A stretch of DNA of 64,000 nt from Tigriopus japonicus (lineage: Eukaryota > Arthropoda > Copepoda > Harpacticoida > Harpacticidae). This document shows, piece after piece, positions 14,401-27,691 of this stretch (its first letter is position 1; the number at the start of each line of letters is the position of its first letter). The stretch covers positions 622,585-686,584 of the forward strand of contig JAAGOF010000300.1 in NCBI GenBank assembly GCA_010645155.1. Reading direction: 5' to 3'. The translations under genes were made by a program, and so were the position numbers. The notes beneath the pieces were generated by a model. The model was not told the origin of the DNA. It searched no databases and worked only from the letters and a program-made list of their open reading frames with translations.

Positions 14401-17400
14401 CGTGGTGAGCGTGAAAACGGTTTGTTGAGAGCATGATTTGCCATTCATTACACAACACTCGTTGGCCTCTTATCCATTGTACTTTCTACACCGCATTTAC
14501 GGTAAAGTAACGAATCTGTTGCGGGATTTCATTTTGATGATTGGCGGTGGGCTTTTATTTTGACGATCTATTCGGTAGATTCATTGATATGAAACAGGCT
14601 CGTCATTTCCTGCCGCAAAATCGATGGATGATGTATTTTTGAAATCGGGCTTAGATTTTGAGAAATGTAAACATTTAGCAGATGAAGTCAACTTCCTCGA
14701 TGACGTCAACTTCTTTAGAGATTTGTATGCTCAAAAGAGGATCGAGAAAATGAATGGCTGCTTCAGCGACTACCCATAGTTCAGATCGTCAATTTTCCAT
14801 TTCATCTTCTTTTTAGGTGTGACTCCATCTCCGCGGTCGTCGGTGGCCCAAAGTTCGCCGATCACGGCTCCACAAAGAATTGGGTATGGCCATTCAGTAC
14901 CAAATCCCAGTTACATACAATGGACGACTGCCAATCATCAAGGAGGGATTCAACAACACCAATTGGCAGGCCAAATCCTAGTACAGCAACAACAACAACA
15001 ACACGACCAAGAGCAGCAGCAGCAATTGCAGATGGCCCAAAAACGTCAGATGCTTCTCGAGAAGCAATGTCAGAAGCACAAAGTGGCTCCCAAACAAGAA
15101 CAAAAGGCTCAGCTCATTGATCTCACCGGTGACAAGACGGGAACGCCCTCGCCGCTCCCATTCGCACATTACTCTACCTCTAGTCCCGCCCAATCTTCAG
15201 CCCGGACGAGCTCACCCTCACCCGACAGTATCATTCCGTCCATCGCCTCGATCGCCTCCACCCTCTCAGAAAACGACTCGTTCTCTCCCGCAGCAGTTGA
15301 CGTCCTGGATTTTGACCATTTCGAACTGGCACAACTCGTGGAGGATGTGGGATACATGGTAAACGAACAAGAGAAAAGGTCCACTTGGTCCTCAAATACT
15401 ACTATTACTACTACTACGACGACTACCACCACCACCACCACCACCTCCTCTTGTTCTTCCTCTGCCAAAGTGCCGACCTTCAAGTCCCAGGAGAAGGATG
15501 AGGCCGCGTTAGATGTGATAAAGACCCAGGCCTTGATCTACCGGAACCTGCCATCCAAGAGTGAGCTCTTATCCAATTACCGGACTAAAGATACACAGAG
15601 CATTGCTGATGAATTGGCTAGGTCGGTGGTCGAACGTGCTTTGGAACATGACAAGAAAAAGCTCTTCAGACGGAAATTGGACAATGAGCCCATGAATGTC
15701 AAAGACGAGTCCCACGTCGCCAACCGATATGTCGAAGTGGCTGTCAACCGGATGCTAGATGTCACGGTCAACACCTTGATGGAGGAATTCATCAATGATC
15801 TGGCTAGTTTAGCCGTCCACGGCTGTGATAAAGACCTGAGTCAAGTTGCCAACACAATGGTTGTCGGAGAGGACCTACTTCAAAACGAGTTGTCAGAGTT
15901 TTTAAGAGAAGTCGGGGTACCCGCAGGTGAGGCAAGTCAAGGAGGGGGACTCAATGGAAACTTTGGCCTCTTCGTCAGTCGAGGAAGTGAGGGTTCATCT
16001 TTGGCTCCGAAAGTCAATTACCGACTTTCCTCTGAAGGCAAACCTTGCCCTCCCTTACCAACTCACAATCCTAATCATGTGTGCACCACTCGATGTAAGG
16101 AAACAATTAGGAAGCAGAAAGACCTCGCAGTTCAAATTAATTTGGAGAGTCAAGCCAACGGCAAAAAGGCCAGGCTCGATGAGCGAAGGAAACGAAATGA
16201 GTTGGGACTCCTACTGAGCAGTTTGCGTGAGAAAGTCTATCACTGCCGATGTACCGACTGTCAGGCTGAACGAGCGGCCAAAGGTGAGCCAGAACCATCA
16301 GGACCCATAGAGCTGCGCCCGTTGGAATTACCCGGGGATTTGGATGCCAATCAGATCCCCATCCCAAAGAAAAAGGGACGCGGAAGACCGAGATTATATC
16401 CCAGGATTGAAGACCTCTGGAAGAGATCAGGTGATGTGGGCAATGATGCGATTGAGAAGTTGAATCCCCAAGAGGATCCCACCCCAGATAAAAGTGGACT
16501 GATGAGCAAGACTAAGCGCAGACTCGGACGACCTCGAAAGATGCCACTCCTTCCACCATCCCCGAAAAGAAACGAATCATCGGATTTGGATCAAGCGGCA
16601 GATTATCGCTCAGCAATTGTGAGGAAAAATGACCAGGGGAAACTTGTTTTGACCATCAAGACAAAAAAGAGCCCTGAAGTAATTACGGACTCACACGATC
16701 TAATGAGCGACACGAACAGCAAAAATACACCCCAAACTGAATTACAAGACTTGATGGACGACACTTATGACGTTGAGGCGAGGAAGACTGCCTTTGAGAC
16801 CCCACCACCCCTTGCTTCGACAACAAAGAAGACAAGTCTGAAACGAGTGAATGACAGGGAATCCAAAAAACAACGACACCAAGCGAAGGAACGGGACCAT
16901 TTGCAGAAGAAAACAAAGAAATCAAAAGATAAAGAAATAAGGAGAAGAGACAGGAAGAAAGCATCATCCTCTTTTGAGAGCCATTGCATGGAAGTGGAAA
17001 CGGCCAATTCCAATAGGTCAACATTGGCCCAATTGGCATCTAGCTCCATGCCTCAGCAAGAAGACGCTGGAATCTCCATTAATGGCATTTCTACCGAACC
17101 ACTTGTGCCTGCAACGAATGAAGCTCTTCCAACGGCCAATCAAAGTGGAAACATGGGATGCCACTCGCCTTGGGATGGTAATCCAAGTTCCCCCGACATA
17201 TCCCTTTACTCTGAACCGTTCCACTCGGATCATAACAACCAAGACTTTGTCAATGGAGGTCACAGGGAAAGCAACCAATATGATGAAAAGGAACAGGACC
17301 TCGAATGTAGATCATTGTCTGACCGCAACGAAGCTGAAGGACAATTTCCCTGTCCCACTTTGGACCATAGAACCACTGATGAGAGTGGTAACAGTCATGG

Positions 17401-20400
17401 CCTCAGGACTTTGGCAAGGACCAAGAACAACAATAATACAGCTGTCGAGGAGAAAAATATGCATCCAACTGGAAAATGTTCCTCAGGCCAAAAGGAGGAG
17501 GTTTTGAGGTCGAGCAGTCCCAGCCTTATCTTAGGTCCATCAGTTTTGGCCTCAAATCCCACATCCTTGCTGTATTCTGTCCCTTCTAATCTGGAAACTC
17601 GATCTAATCCCGGAGTGAACAAAGAACGCGATGAGGAGTTGACAGGCTTTGCTCTCATGCAACGAATTCTAAGGGAGAGTGATTCCAGAGGTCAGAGCAA
17701 ATTTTCAAAGGAACACGTTCCAGAAGCGCAAGAAGCTAGTCAGAAAATGCATGATCATCACCGAGAAATTCTACAGCTGACGAATCGATTGCACGATTCG
17801 AGAAAAGACAAAGATTCAGAGTACGAACCGATGGATGTTTCTATTAGGCCTAATAAAGAAGCTCATTGCCTGCAGGGCACCTTTTCACCTCCCAAGTATC
17901 TCACCACTCCGACCTTTGATGAGACCATGGGCGAGGTAAGCGACCGCTATTCCGGTGAATGTGAAGGTCTCTTTGTGGTTCCCTTTACCCCGGATATGAA
18001 GATCCAACAGACCCCAGACAGTGGTTGTGGAAGTGACGAAGAGCAGCATTATCCCAGGGGAGTGGAAATCTTGGATCATCACCACCAACGCTTGAATTCC
18101 CACCAGCAGAAATATCCAATTGAATCTGGCAACAAAGTTGACAGTTTCGCCATGGCCGAGCACGAAGACAAGGAGTTCTTTTCGCATCCAAGAGTCACAT
18201 CAACAGCAGTCGCCTTCTCGAAAAGCCAATCTGAAGTGTCAAATAAAAGTGACAAAACTGACAGTATGTATCAAGTACCGGAAAAGAGCATGCCGACAAC
18301 GACGACAACAGCACCACTCACAACAACAACGTCAAAGTCTTGGGATCTCGATGTGGATGATCCAAGCTATGGGATCATTGGATGTTGCGCAGAAAGTGGC
18401 AAAACTGTCACGAACTCGGTTCGATCGAGATCTGTTGAAAGACAGCCAGAAAGAGACCCACCCCACCTCCATTTGGGGAGCTGCTCAACAAGGGCAAACA
18501 CTCCCACTCCTAATGATGAAAGTTTGTGGGCTGGAACACCACAGGAAAGTTTGCAGAGTGTCATTCAAGAAAGATTAAATACCATCAACGGTGGTAACGA
18601 CCCTTGTGAGTCAGTTCAGAACCACATCTACTCCGAGGACGACGACAACAACAGCAACAACAACGAGGACAGCCACGATGATGGAGAAGGCAGCAACCAC
18701 CACGACCACCATCATCATCAACAACAACAACAAACAACAGCTCCCTCATCACCCAAAAGACGAGCTCTCCATTCAACAAAAAGATCCTATTCATTTGAAG
18801 GCCAATTGTCCTCTTGCCAAGTGAACAGAGATAGTCAAAGGAAGAAAAGAGATGGAACAACAAGTTCCATTTTGCCACATTCAAATCAATTGCTTACGGC
18901 AAATTGGCACCAATCTAATCACTCAGACAACGAATCGACAATGCCTTCTCCAGGGATCAGTAGTCCATTGGTTGAGCAATGCGAGGTTTTGGAAACTGGA
19001 ACTCAAATGAACCAGTTCCATTCAGGTTCAACCTCGGTGTTGAACCACTCTCGTGGAACATCCATTGGCCTTGAATGCCCTGAAAAGTGTGTCAAGCGAG
19101 CCAGGCGGACAATGGGTAAAACTAACACTTTGACAAAAGCTAGTTTAATTCCCCGAGCGGAAAGCGCCGAGAAGAATATGAATGAACTCAATGAAGAGAC
19201 CAATGGAAACCAACGCGGAGATCCAAACAACGGGCATGACTCCTGCAATGAAGGCCAAGAAGAGCTCGAAGAGAACCAGAGGCATGAACAAAGAAGAGTG
19301 GAGCTCAAGGAGAAGCGGCAGATGGAAAGTTATGTCATTAACGGGGCACAGGACGGGTATCCTTTTCAAAAAGGAACACTCAGTTCAACTGAAAAAGTTC
19401 CATGTCAGGAGGGGACAAACAACCATGTTCCAAAGAGTTTTATCCAAAGCACTCAAGACGCTGCTGCCCCTTCTACTGCATCAACAACTACAACACCAAC
19501 ACCAACAACAGCAGCATCAGTTGCAGCAAGGGCACCGCCATTTCATCCGTCTTTGAGAACAAGCACCTCGTCGGGTTGTCGAAGCCATCGCCTTGGCTCC
19601 TTTCCTTCTCGTTCGCAACAACAAGAGGGAACTATCAATTTTGAGATTGATGATGTACATTCAACTTACAACGATGAGGGAGAAGCCTTGGCTCAAAGAG
19701 GCAAGATTGCTTCTCCTGGCCCAAGGGAGAATTCAAGTTTCGAAAAATGTCAAGGAAACTCATCTCATTCCCATTTCCGCGGCTCTATCCGGGAACTGAA
19801 TGGAACGGAAAGGGAAAACAGTCCCTCTAACAGACATGTTTCACGGTTGGATTCAAGTGGCCTTCCTGAGCTGCCATCTCAACTTAGTCAAACGAAAAAT
19901 TCCGGCGTGGTGCGCATTGACTGTCACTACGCAAAAGCAGACGACGACGACGACGATGATGATGATGATGACAGCAACTACTCCCACAATCCGTTTCACT
20001 CCAATTCGGTCTCTTCCCTGGTCTCTTTGAATCCGACCAGTTGTGAAAGCCAGGAACGAAGGAATGCCATTTCAAAGGGACTAGTCAAATCTGCTGAGGA
20101 AAGGAAGAAAATTGCTTCATTCCTCCTCCCCGAGCGCAAATCCAATCCAGAGGGAAATTCTGCCACGGTTTCAAGGCACCGCGACTCCCACTTCATAGAG
20201 AGATTTGGCCAGACTTTGAGGCAGCACACTTTCAGCACGCAGTTGGATGGCCTTCGCCGAAGACTCATAGGGGGAATGGAACGAGTTGAACAAGACAGAA
20301 AGATGGAGGAAACTGATGTCCTCAGATCTGCAACACGCCACTCGGGTATGGTAGAGATGTCGGACAGCCAGTCATCATCGTCATATTCTTCCTCCCTGTC

Positions 20401-22387
20401 ATCTGAAAATTATCCCTCGGCAGCCGAGCTTATTCAAAAGCGACGAAATGTTAAAGGCTTCACAGGAAGCAGATTGAGTTGGTGGAGAAAAAAGATGGAA
20501 CGTAGGAGATGGAGAGCAAATGGAAAAAATCTTCTCAGGGATGATCACGAGGACGAAGACGGGAACGATGGGGGCAAGGAGAGCCAGGACAACAACGATA
20601 AAAGAATCACTGATTCTGTCACGTTCCCTTTGTCATCTCGAAATGTGATGAAGCGCCGGGAGGATGTTGGGGGGATCTTTCTTCATCAGTCCAAACTGTC
20701 CAAGCTGGATGTCATCACTTCTCGAGTCGGAAGAGCTTTATCTCCTTCCATGTCGTCGTCTGGTTCTTGCAGCTCCATCAATGATGACCAGATCAACGAG
20801 ATGGGAAATGGAACGAGCAGTTCTTTGAGTTTGTTAGCGGTTTCAAAGCAGACCGACCGTAATGGCACTCAAAAAGGTTCATTATCATCATCATTGGTTT
20901 CGTACCAGGGAATTGGGGATTTGGCAATTTCGCCATCGAGGTCGTCTGAGTCCTCAACCTCTTCCTCCTCCTCCTCCTCTTCGATATTGATGAAACAAAA
21001 AGTCGCGCAAGCTCACTTCCAGTCAGAAGATAATGGGTCTCCGGTTTCCTGGAATGGGCTTCTCAATGGCTGCGAACCATCATTCGATGGAAAAGAAAGG
21101 GGATCGAAACGAAACACGATCACGTCGACGACGACAAAGAGAAACGAAAATACGCAACGGGTTCTTCTTCGTCTCCCTCTATTGCCCCACAACGGACAGA
21201 GTCAAGATGAACAAATATCGGAAAAGCAACAACCCACATCAGTTCGACTTACTCTCGAGCTCAAATGGAAAAGCCAACATCAAGATGGAACTGGCTCATG
21301 GAGAATGAAGAAGAAGCGACAGAAGAAGAAGAAAAAGAACCGAAATAAAGCCAAGCCAGACCGAATCAGCCATGGGTCTTCGAGTTCAGGCCTTATCCAC
21401 AAGAAAATACACGGATCACGTCACAGCTTGCCTATCCTCAAACCATGTGTGGTAAGACTTAAGAGAATCCCACAAGATTGGGAACAGAGGGTCTACCACA
21501 CCAAGTCGTGTGGCCCATTGCGCCATGAAGTGGCCTGGGGTCAAAACTTTTTGGGAGAACCAAAGTCCCTCCAGGAGGTCCACGTCGTCGTAGACGACGA
21601 CAACAACCAAAGAACTCAAGCCAGTGGACACGATGAAGATTCGAAATTTCGACAACGAACTCCCACCCAAACTTTGGCATCACCACCACCACCACCACAA
21701 ACTCGAGTGGATGGAAGTTCCATGTCCGAGAGTGACAAACTCCAACCGTGGAACCAAAGAAGGGAGGAAATAAATTCAGGACCAAACATCCCGTTGCCCA
21801 GGACCAAAAATGAGCGAGCAACTGAAAAGCTGGACATGTCACGGAAGATTGATGATGGTGGAACGAAAAAGGGGCACCCCAGAGTCGAAGGAGCCAAGGA
21901 AAGAGGAAATGGCATTGCCCAGCAGCAACAATGTCCTGTCAGGAAAAGAAAGAGGCCCCAACATGCAACTGGTTGTGATCTTCAGATCAACAAACCAACA
22001 AGAAACAAGTCAAGCCCGGATCCCTTTCTGCTCCAAGACGAGGTCGTGCCTGAGTATTTACTGAACTCGGTACTTTCTAATCCATCATCATCATCATCAC
22101 CACCAGAGAGTGTCGTGCCGTTTCGCGAGGTCAGTGACATGTTCCAAGTGGAGGATGAGGCTTTTGAGCGTGAAAAAATGGTCGTGCCGCGATCAAGAAT
22201 CGAGCTCCTCTCAGCATATTTCCAAGAACCCAACTCGAGAAGGATGAAGTTGAAGACCCCTTTTCCACAATGTGATGACTCAAGCCTGTCCAATTTGGCT
22301 CTGCCGGGTTGGAGGGGAATCCCATGCCATCATTCGAGAAATACCCCCAAAAGTCAAGGAAAGATCTCCGTCATCAGTTTTAAGTAA
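8478..22387 (+). CDS. Giant AT-hook nuclear-type protein (unrecognised), 3,098 aa
   Basis: Seen: two exons, 8478-10203 and 14817-22387. The donor follows CAACAAAGTG and the acceptor follows TCTTTTTAG; both are phase 1, and the open frame is continuous across the junction. The start is the first in-frame ATG with A at -3. The protein is mostly low complexity, with His/Gln near residue 68 and Gln near 479 and 562-574. Other landmarks: SUMO-interaction-like AQLIDLTGD near 673; poly-Thr near 768-787; a helical block rich in Leu, Val and Ala at about 837-945; CTTRC near 998 and CRCTDC near 1052; AT-hook cores GRGRPR near 1096 and LGRPRK near 1146; a Lys/Arg-rich segment near 1271-1290; DSGCGS at 1643-1648; an Asp run near 2284; a Lys cluster near 2739-2755. 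AT-hooks bind the minor groove of AT-rich DNA in known chromatin proteins, so a nuclear chromatin or transcription role is inferred. I recognise no family. The C-terminus is uncertain: a possible donor GTAAGC overlaps the stop. Confidence 0.82.
12034..12056. repeat. Perfect 10 bp stem, 3 nt loop inverted repeat
   Basis: The arm CAAACGACTC (12034-12043) is exactly complementary to GAGTCGTTTG (12047-12056), with the loop TCG between them. It lies in the large intron of the AT-hook gene. It could be a palindromic protein-binding site or chance structure. Confidence 0.8.
13455..13489. repeat. (GACT)n microsatellite
   Basis: About seven tetranucleotide units, nearly perfect, inside the large intron. 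Confidence 0.9.
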
Positions 22388-25300
22388 GCTCCTCAAACCC
22401 TTCAAGGCAAAGACCAGATTAGAGTCACCTACTTAGAAGACGACTTCTTCTTCATCACGGCTGCCACCTCGTCCTTTCAATGGATTTGCAAATCAAAGAA
22501 GAACACTCCAGTTCCTTTCACAGCCTTTATTCACGCCAGGCTAAAAGAGCGAAAATGAAGCCCAGAAGATTCTTGAATTCCAACTCTTCCCGTCGCAATA
22601 CAACACGAAACTTGCCGTGTGGTCGTCTAAGCAGATAAGGGACTTGGAATTAGCATCCTGGGTTGGTGGGACTTGAAGGTTGGTCTTGCTAAGAGAAAGT
22701 GAATGGCTCAACCCTTTCAAAATTGTGGGTTTTGGGAGCGAAGAGCAAGTCCAACCACAACTTTCTCCACTTCTTTTTTCCCCACCTTCTCTCTCCCCAA
22801 AGTCGACTTCCACTTCAGAGAGCCATAGATCTCAACTTTGGCCCATGAAAATGAGAAGCAAAAGCAATTCCGGGGCCATGTACTTACCGTGTTACATCAC
22901 AAGGTCCTTTATCATCGTCATCATGCTTCCTCCCACTTCCACTTGTTCAAGAGGAGAAGGCAAGAAGGTGCACTGAATCCACCGCCACCCCTATCTATGC
23001 CCCTATGCATGAAGAGTGGTTTTCACCCGAGCAGATGTGGACATAAATTCAAATTTTACATCACATTTTCCGCTCCTTGCCTTTCTTTCATCTTTCTTCT
23101 CACTCCATCTGAATGAAGGTGGAATAGTGGTGGTGGTAGTGTTGGTTGTGTGCTCTGAGTTCCGCCATCGTGGACTCCGAGGAATCAAACCAAATGTTCC
23201 AAAGGCTTTCAACTCAGCAAGAACGTACAGAATGCAAAACACTGACGTGAACATGCTCAACCGTGCCAACCCAACAAGAAAACATTGGGCTTAAAACAGC
23301 GACAAGCTGAACAATCAGAGTGTTCTGAAGTCAAATTTATGCACAGACACAATCTCCTTCCCGTCTCCCGAATGCTTTCATATTCTTTAGATTTGTATTC
23401 CCTGCAAAATATTACGGAACTGACTATGAGTATGAGTTCTATTCAACAAAGAGTGGGATGTTGGTTGTTCATCATAATTTTCGCCAATACTTCTATTACC
23501 CGCCGCATTATTTATTGTTATCACTGTATCTTTGAAAGAGAACCGGGCATGAACATGCCAACCGTCGTTGTAACATGACCTATCCTGAGCTGTGATTTGT
23601 ATTTATGAAATATATGACTATATTTGTGGTCTCAATGTTCAACTTCACTCTGTCTCATCAGTTTCTCGTTCATCATGATTTCCCCATTGAGCTAAAACCA
23701 ATTATCATTGATCAAAGCCATTCTTGACCAAATGACGACGCCATGTTGGCTCCAAACTTCTCATCTTGTGCCAGAAACCCGGAGAAAAAAGGAGGAATTC
23801 CTTGGAAGGGGGAGGTCAGAATTCCTGAGCCAACAAGAACTATATGCAATAATGCCTATTCGGGGTATGGTTAGGCTGCCGTTGGTTGCCCACAATTTTG
23901 TCACTCGACAACTCGGCGTGTGTAGGTACTCATCACCATAATTCATAATTCATGCCCCACGACAGGGTGTTGACAGCCCATTGCTTAACAATTTCAGGGC
24001 ACAACACCTTCATTTGAGTCTTATTTGACTTCGTAATGAGATGTACATGGATGGGCATTCGTGGGGCCTTGCAGTTCGTCGTCTTCCAATTGGTTATGGG
24101 CTTGCTCCATCATCCGCGTCATTTGTCAAACCAACGGCAACCCCTGTCACGCTAATGAGCTAAGGATTGAACTCAAATTGCTTTGTGTCTACCATTCAAA
24201 GTCACGAACACAAAAAAGAAAGGAACTCTCCTAAAAAGGTTAAAAAATGTGAACGAAAAGCCCCACCAGAATGTCAGAAGGAAACTGGCCCATATATCAA
24301 ATTCCTCCACTGCATTATTGGACCTCGTGGAAGGCATGTAAGAAAGGAGTTTTCCAGATCCATCCAGGGAACGAGCTCTTCAGGGTTAGTTAGGGAGCAT
24401 GTACGAGTACTAAGAAGAGAAGAGAAAGGGAGAAAGGAAGGACGGAAAGAAGGCTGCTATGGACGCTATGGCTCTGTCTCGGCCTTTACTTTGTACTACC
24501 TACATAGTAGTATCAGGACCGACAAGAGAGGGGAGATCGCCCGGGGATTCAATGCTCGCTCGAGTTTCCAAGATTCCGGGCAAGAAATGCAATATCGAAA
24601 CAGAACGGGTGCACCTTACCTTCCCCATGGATGATAGCATGATATCATATTTGGTGCTGGGGAGGATAAATGCACACACTTCATCGGAGATGGGCCACGA
24701 GGAGTTTCACTTTCATGTCACGTCAATCTACGTTTTTCTTCAAGAAAAGGAAGACCATTAGGAAACTTCATTTTGAGATGTTGACTCGTGAGTCAGTGTT
24801 ACAAGATGGTAAATAGTAGTGGAATGACAATGACAATGTCATTTCTCAACATCAGTTCTGAGGAATGGTTGGAGAATTGGGGAACTAATTGGAATGGAAA
24901 TTCGTGTTTGCTACGTGTTATAACTTAACGACCTTCTGCTGAAATGAGATGTCAAAATCAGCAGATGCTAAATATTTAGTGAGCAAATGAGTACAGTTCA
25001 TATACGAGTTTTGGCAACCCTAAAATTTGGCACAATCAAAAAGCTTTTGCTCAAGTGAGAAAGAAAAGCTCAAAATAAGAAGGCATCCGATGTCAAAAAA
25101 GTCAAGTGTCAGATAAACTATGCTTTGGTGTCAAGATACAATGCCTCAAAACACTTGAATAAATATATAAATCTTGCACTTGTTTTGGCTCGCTTTGTAT
25201 TCTCAAGTTCCACAATAGAACATTAACCGTTCCAAACCTGGTTTGAGGGAACGAAATAAAAAAGTTATGGCCTTTGTGGTTTTGACGCAGCGCGCACAAA

Positions 25301-25807
25301 TGATTGTGAAAACCATTAGTTCCACTCAATTCTGATTGACACTTAAAAGTAACTTCAATATTTATAATTCGATATTCTACTTCTTATTGAAACAAAAGGA
25401 AATCTGTAAGCGGAAAAATCATCCCAAAGCACTTAAATGGAGTACGAGGATCATGAGAAAGGTTTTTAAATATCATTTTAAACAAGTTCTTCCTGCCAAG
25501 ATGAAATAGGTAATTGAATAAAATCATTTGGATGCTTCATATAATTGGATTCAGGTTGTTTTTTTCATCAAGCCATTGGTATAGAAAAAAACGAAACGAA
25601 TAATAATTAGGCAGTGCTTTATTTTGCCTTAGTTACGGGTTACTTTTTATGCTACAAGGGATGAGATCCCCTATAAAATAAATCATAGCTATATCAAAAA
25701 AAGATTATGGGACATAATCAGGCCTTTACTTAATTCTAGACAAATGGGTAGACTTACTAAGGTGGAAGCACTCTTCAAACTTATAAATCAATATTTGTCA
25801 AGCACAC

Positions 25808-25830
25808 AAACATTCATTGAATGAATGTTT
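25808..25830. repeat. 23 bp near-perfect palindrome
   Basis: AAACATTCATT (25808-25818) and AATGAATGTTT (25820-25830) are perfect inverted copies separated by a single G. The surrounding DNA is AT-rich and has no gene. Confidence 0.8.
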
Positions 25831-26590
25831 TCTAAAAACTCGTTGTAGGTTAATTTCGTCGAGACCATTCGTAGAAAAAAAGAGACAAATTAACGAAAGA
25901 GCAGCACAGACAATTATGTAGTTGATTTCCTTTCTGAATAACACAGATTCATAAATCATTAATCTTTCTGTTTTGAAAGGACCGGTTTAAAGGCAAAATA
26001 ATACTTACTCCAAGACAAAGAAAGAGAGCATGACTTGATTCCCAGACCCACAAGATTCGAATGAATCATTTTGCACTCAATTTTGACGAACATTCGGTGC
26101 ATTGCTATTAATTGGCACGAAAATTTGCACCCTCATGCAAAGTGAAGGTCAGATGCACTTTTTTTGTAACATTGATGGAATATTTGTCCAGAAAAGGAAT
26201 GGAAGGCGGACGGTTTAATACTGTACCACGTACATCAAATCAGGCATGCACTTTTGGTTTATTCATCCTTTCACGTAACTTCCGCTTTCCAAAAAAGGGC
26301 CTCAAGTTGTGCCGCTTCATGGAGAGGTTTAATCAATAGTTAATGCAGCTCCACCTAGAATTACAAAATTTCTTCTCAGCTTTTGCCATTTTCGCATGTC
26401 GTGACTACTCACGGTTAGAGACAACACAAGCCCCATTGATATAACCGAGAATGGGTCTTCTGAATGGCGATTAATTGCTGATCAATTAAGCCAAGTTCCC
26501 TGCATAAAATAGGGACTCCACCATCATCGCCACCTTCAATTTCAATGAATGCACTTTTATCGTCGAGTCGTCCGTTTAAGGGCTGTTATT

Positions 26591-26690
26591 TTCTTGCAAG
26601 TTACTCTGACCTTCCATGTCACTTGGGATCTTCACTCGTAAGTTCATGAGTGTTGATACTCATTAACTTCATTCCAGGAACTTGCAAGAA
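26591..26690. repeat. Nested inverted repeats
   Basis: The outer arms TTCTTGCAAGTT (26591-26602) and AACTTGCAAGAA (26679-26690) match perfectly over 12 bp. Inside them AAGTTCATGAG (26640-26650) pairs with CTCATTAACTT (26659-26669) with one mismatch. The internal arms are unequal in length, so this is not a clean microRNA precursor. Confidence 0.7.
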
Positions 26691-27655
26691 GGTCGACCAA
26701 ACTCAGTGGTATGATGTTGCGATTTATCGTCCATTTTTGTATGCACGACACTGTTTTAGGCCCCTATCATAAAATCCTTTTATAGGTGATCCCAACCAAC
26801 ACCTTCGTCATAAAATCCCCATTCATTTCGTCTCAACTCAACCGCGAGCTTCCATGCAAAATAAGCCGCTGATTTCATCAGCGTTCCCGTTAAATCGTTC
26901 ATTTACCATTTACTCCCGATAAATTCAACTCTGACCAACCCATCATATGTCAAAGGTATTCTTTGACAGCGAGGATTTATCCACAACTAGCACCTTCCTG
27001 TTTCAATTTCGGAAGTTTGCCATTGATAACGGGTCTTTAAATCCCTCTTTTGAATATGCTCAACACCTGAAATAAGAGCGTTAGCTGATGAAAGGAGGCC
27101 CTCATTGAACTGATGCTTTTGGGAAGTAATTCGTGTATTAAGAGCACAACCACCACCACTACTACCATCAGAATCTTCCTCTCATCTTTGTGAGGTGAGA
27201 GATAATTACAAGTTTCCTCGCCGAATGTGGGCTTTTCACATGAACTGGCAAAGGGTTGGCAGACTTGTTCCGCTTAAAAAATAACACTTGAGACACCCGC
27301 CGCTCACCTCATATCCTCAAAGCCACATAAAAAAGAAGAAGAAGATGGCGATCCTCCCAAGATGATGAGAATTTCCTATTCATTGCTGCCTTTTGAGGAT
27401 TGGAGATGATAGTAGATATAGTGGTGGTTGTAGTAGTAGTAGTTTAGAGTGTAAATGAAAATTATTTCCGTGCCAAGCAGCAAGCCAATCCCTCAATGTG
27501 TGTGCTTGAATGACGTCACAAATGGCTGAATGTTGTGTAAAGTGCGCCATTTTTTAGTGGAGTCGATCCCAGCAAGGTTTGAAAAGCGCCGATTCACTCA
27601 ATGGACTCTTTAGCCCATGTGAATATTCTGATTTACGCCAGAGTTCCGGGGCTTA

Positions 27656-27691
27656 GAAAACGGACGATGCATATTTTCATCGTCCGTCTTC
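27656..27691. repeat. 14 bp hairpin with 8 nt loop
   Basis: GAAAACGGACGATG (27656-27669) pairs with CATCGTCCGTCTTC (27678-27691) at 13 of 14 positions. The stem is too short for a canonical animal microRNA precursor. It may be a remnant of a small transposon or a palindromic site. Confidence 0.7.

Larger units (their letters stand above)
10204..14816 (+). other. Intron 1 of the giant AT-hook gene (4.6 kb)
   Basis: The intron has GTAAGA at its 5' end and a pyrimidine-rich TTCTTCTTTTTAG at its 3' end. At 4,613 bp it is far longer than the 59-70 bp introns of the pecanex gene in this window, which suggests it may hold regulatory sequence. Inside I see a perfect hairpin at 12034-12056 and a GACT repeat at 13455-13489. 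No open frame inside it shows a domain. Confidence 0.85.
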
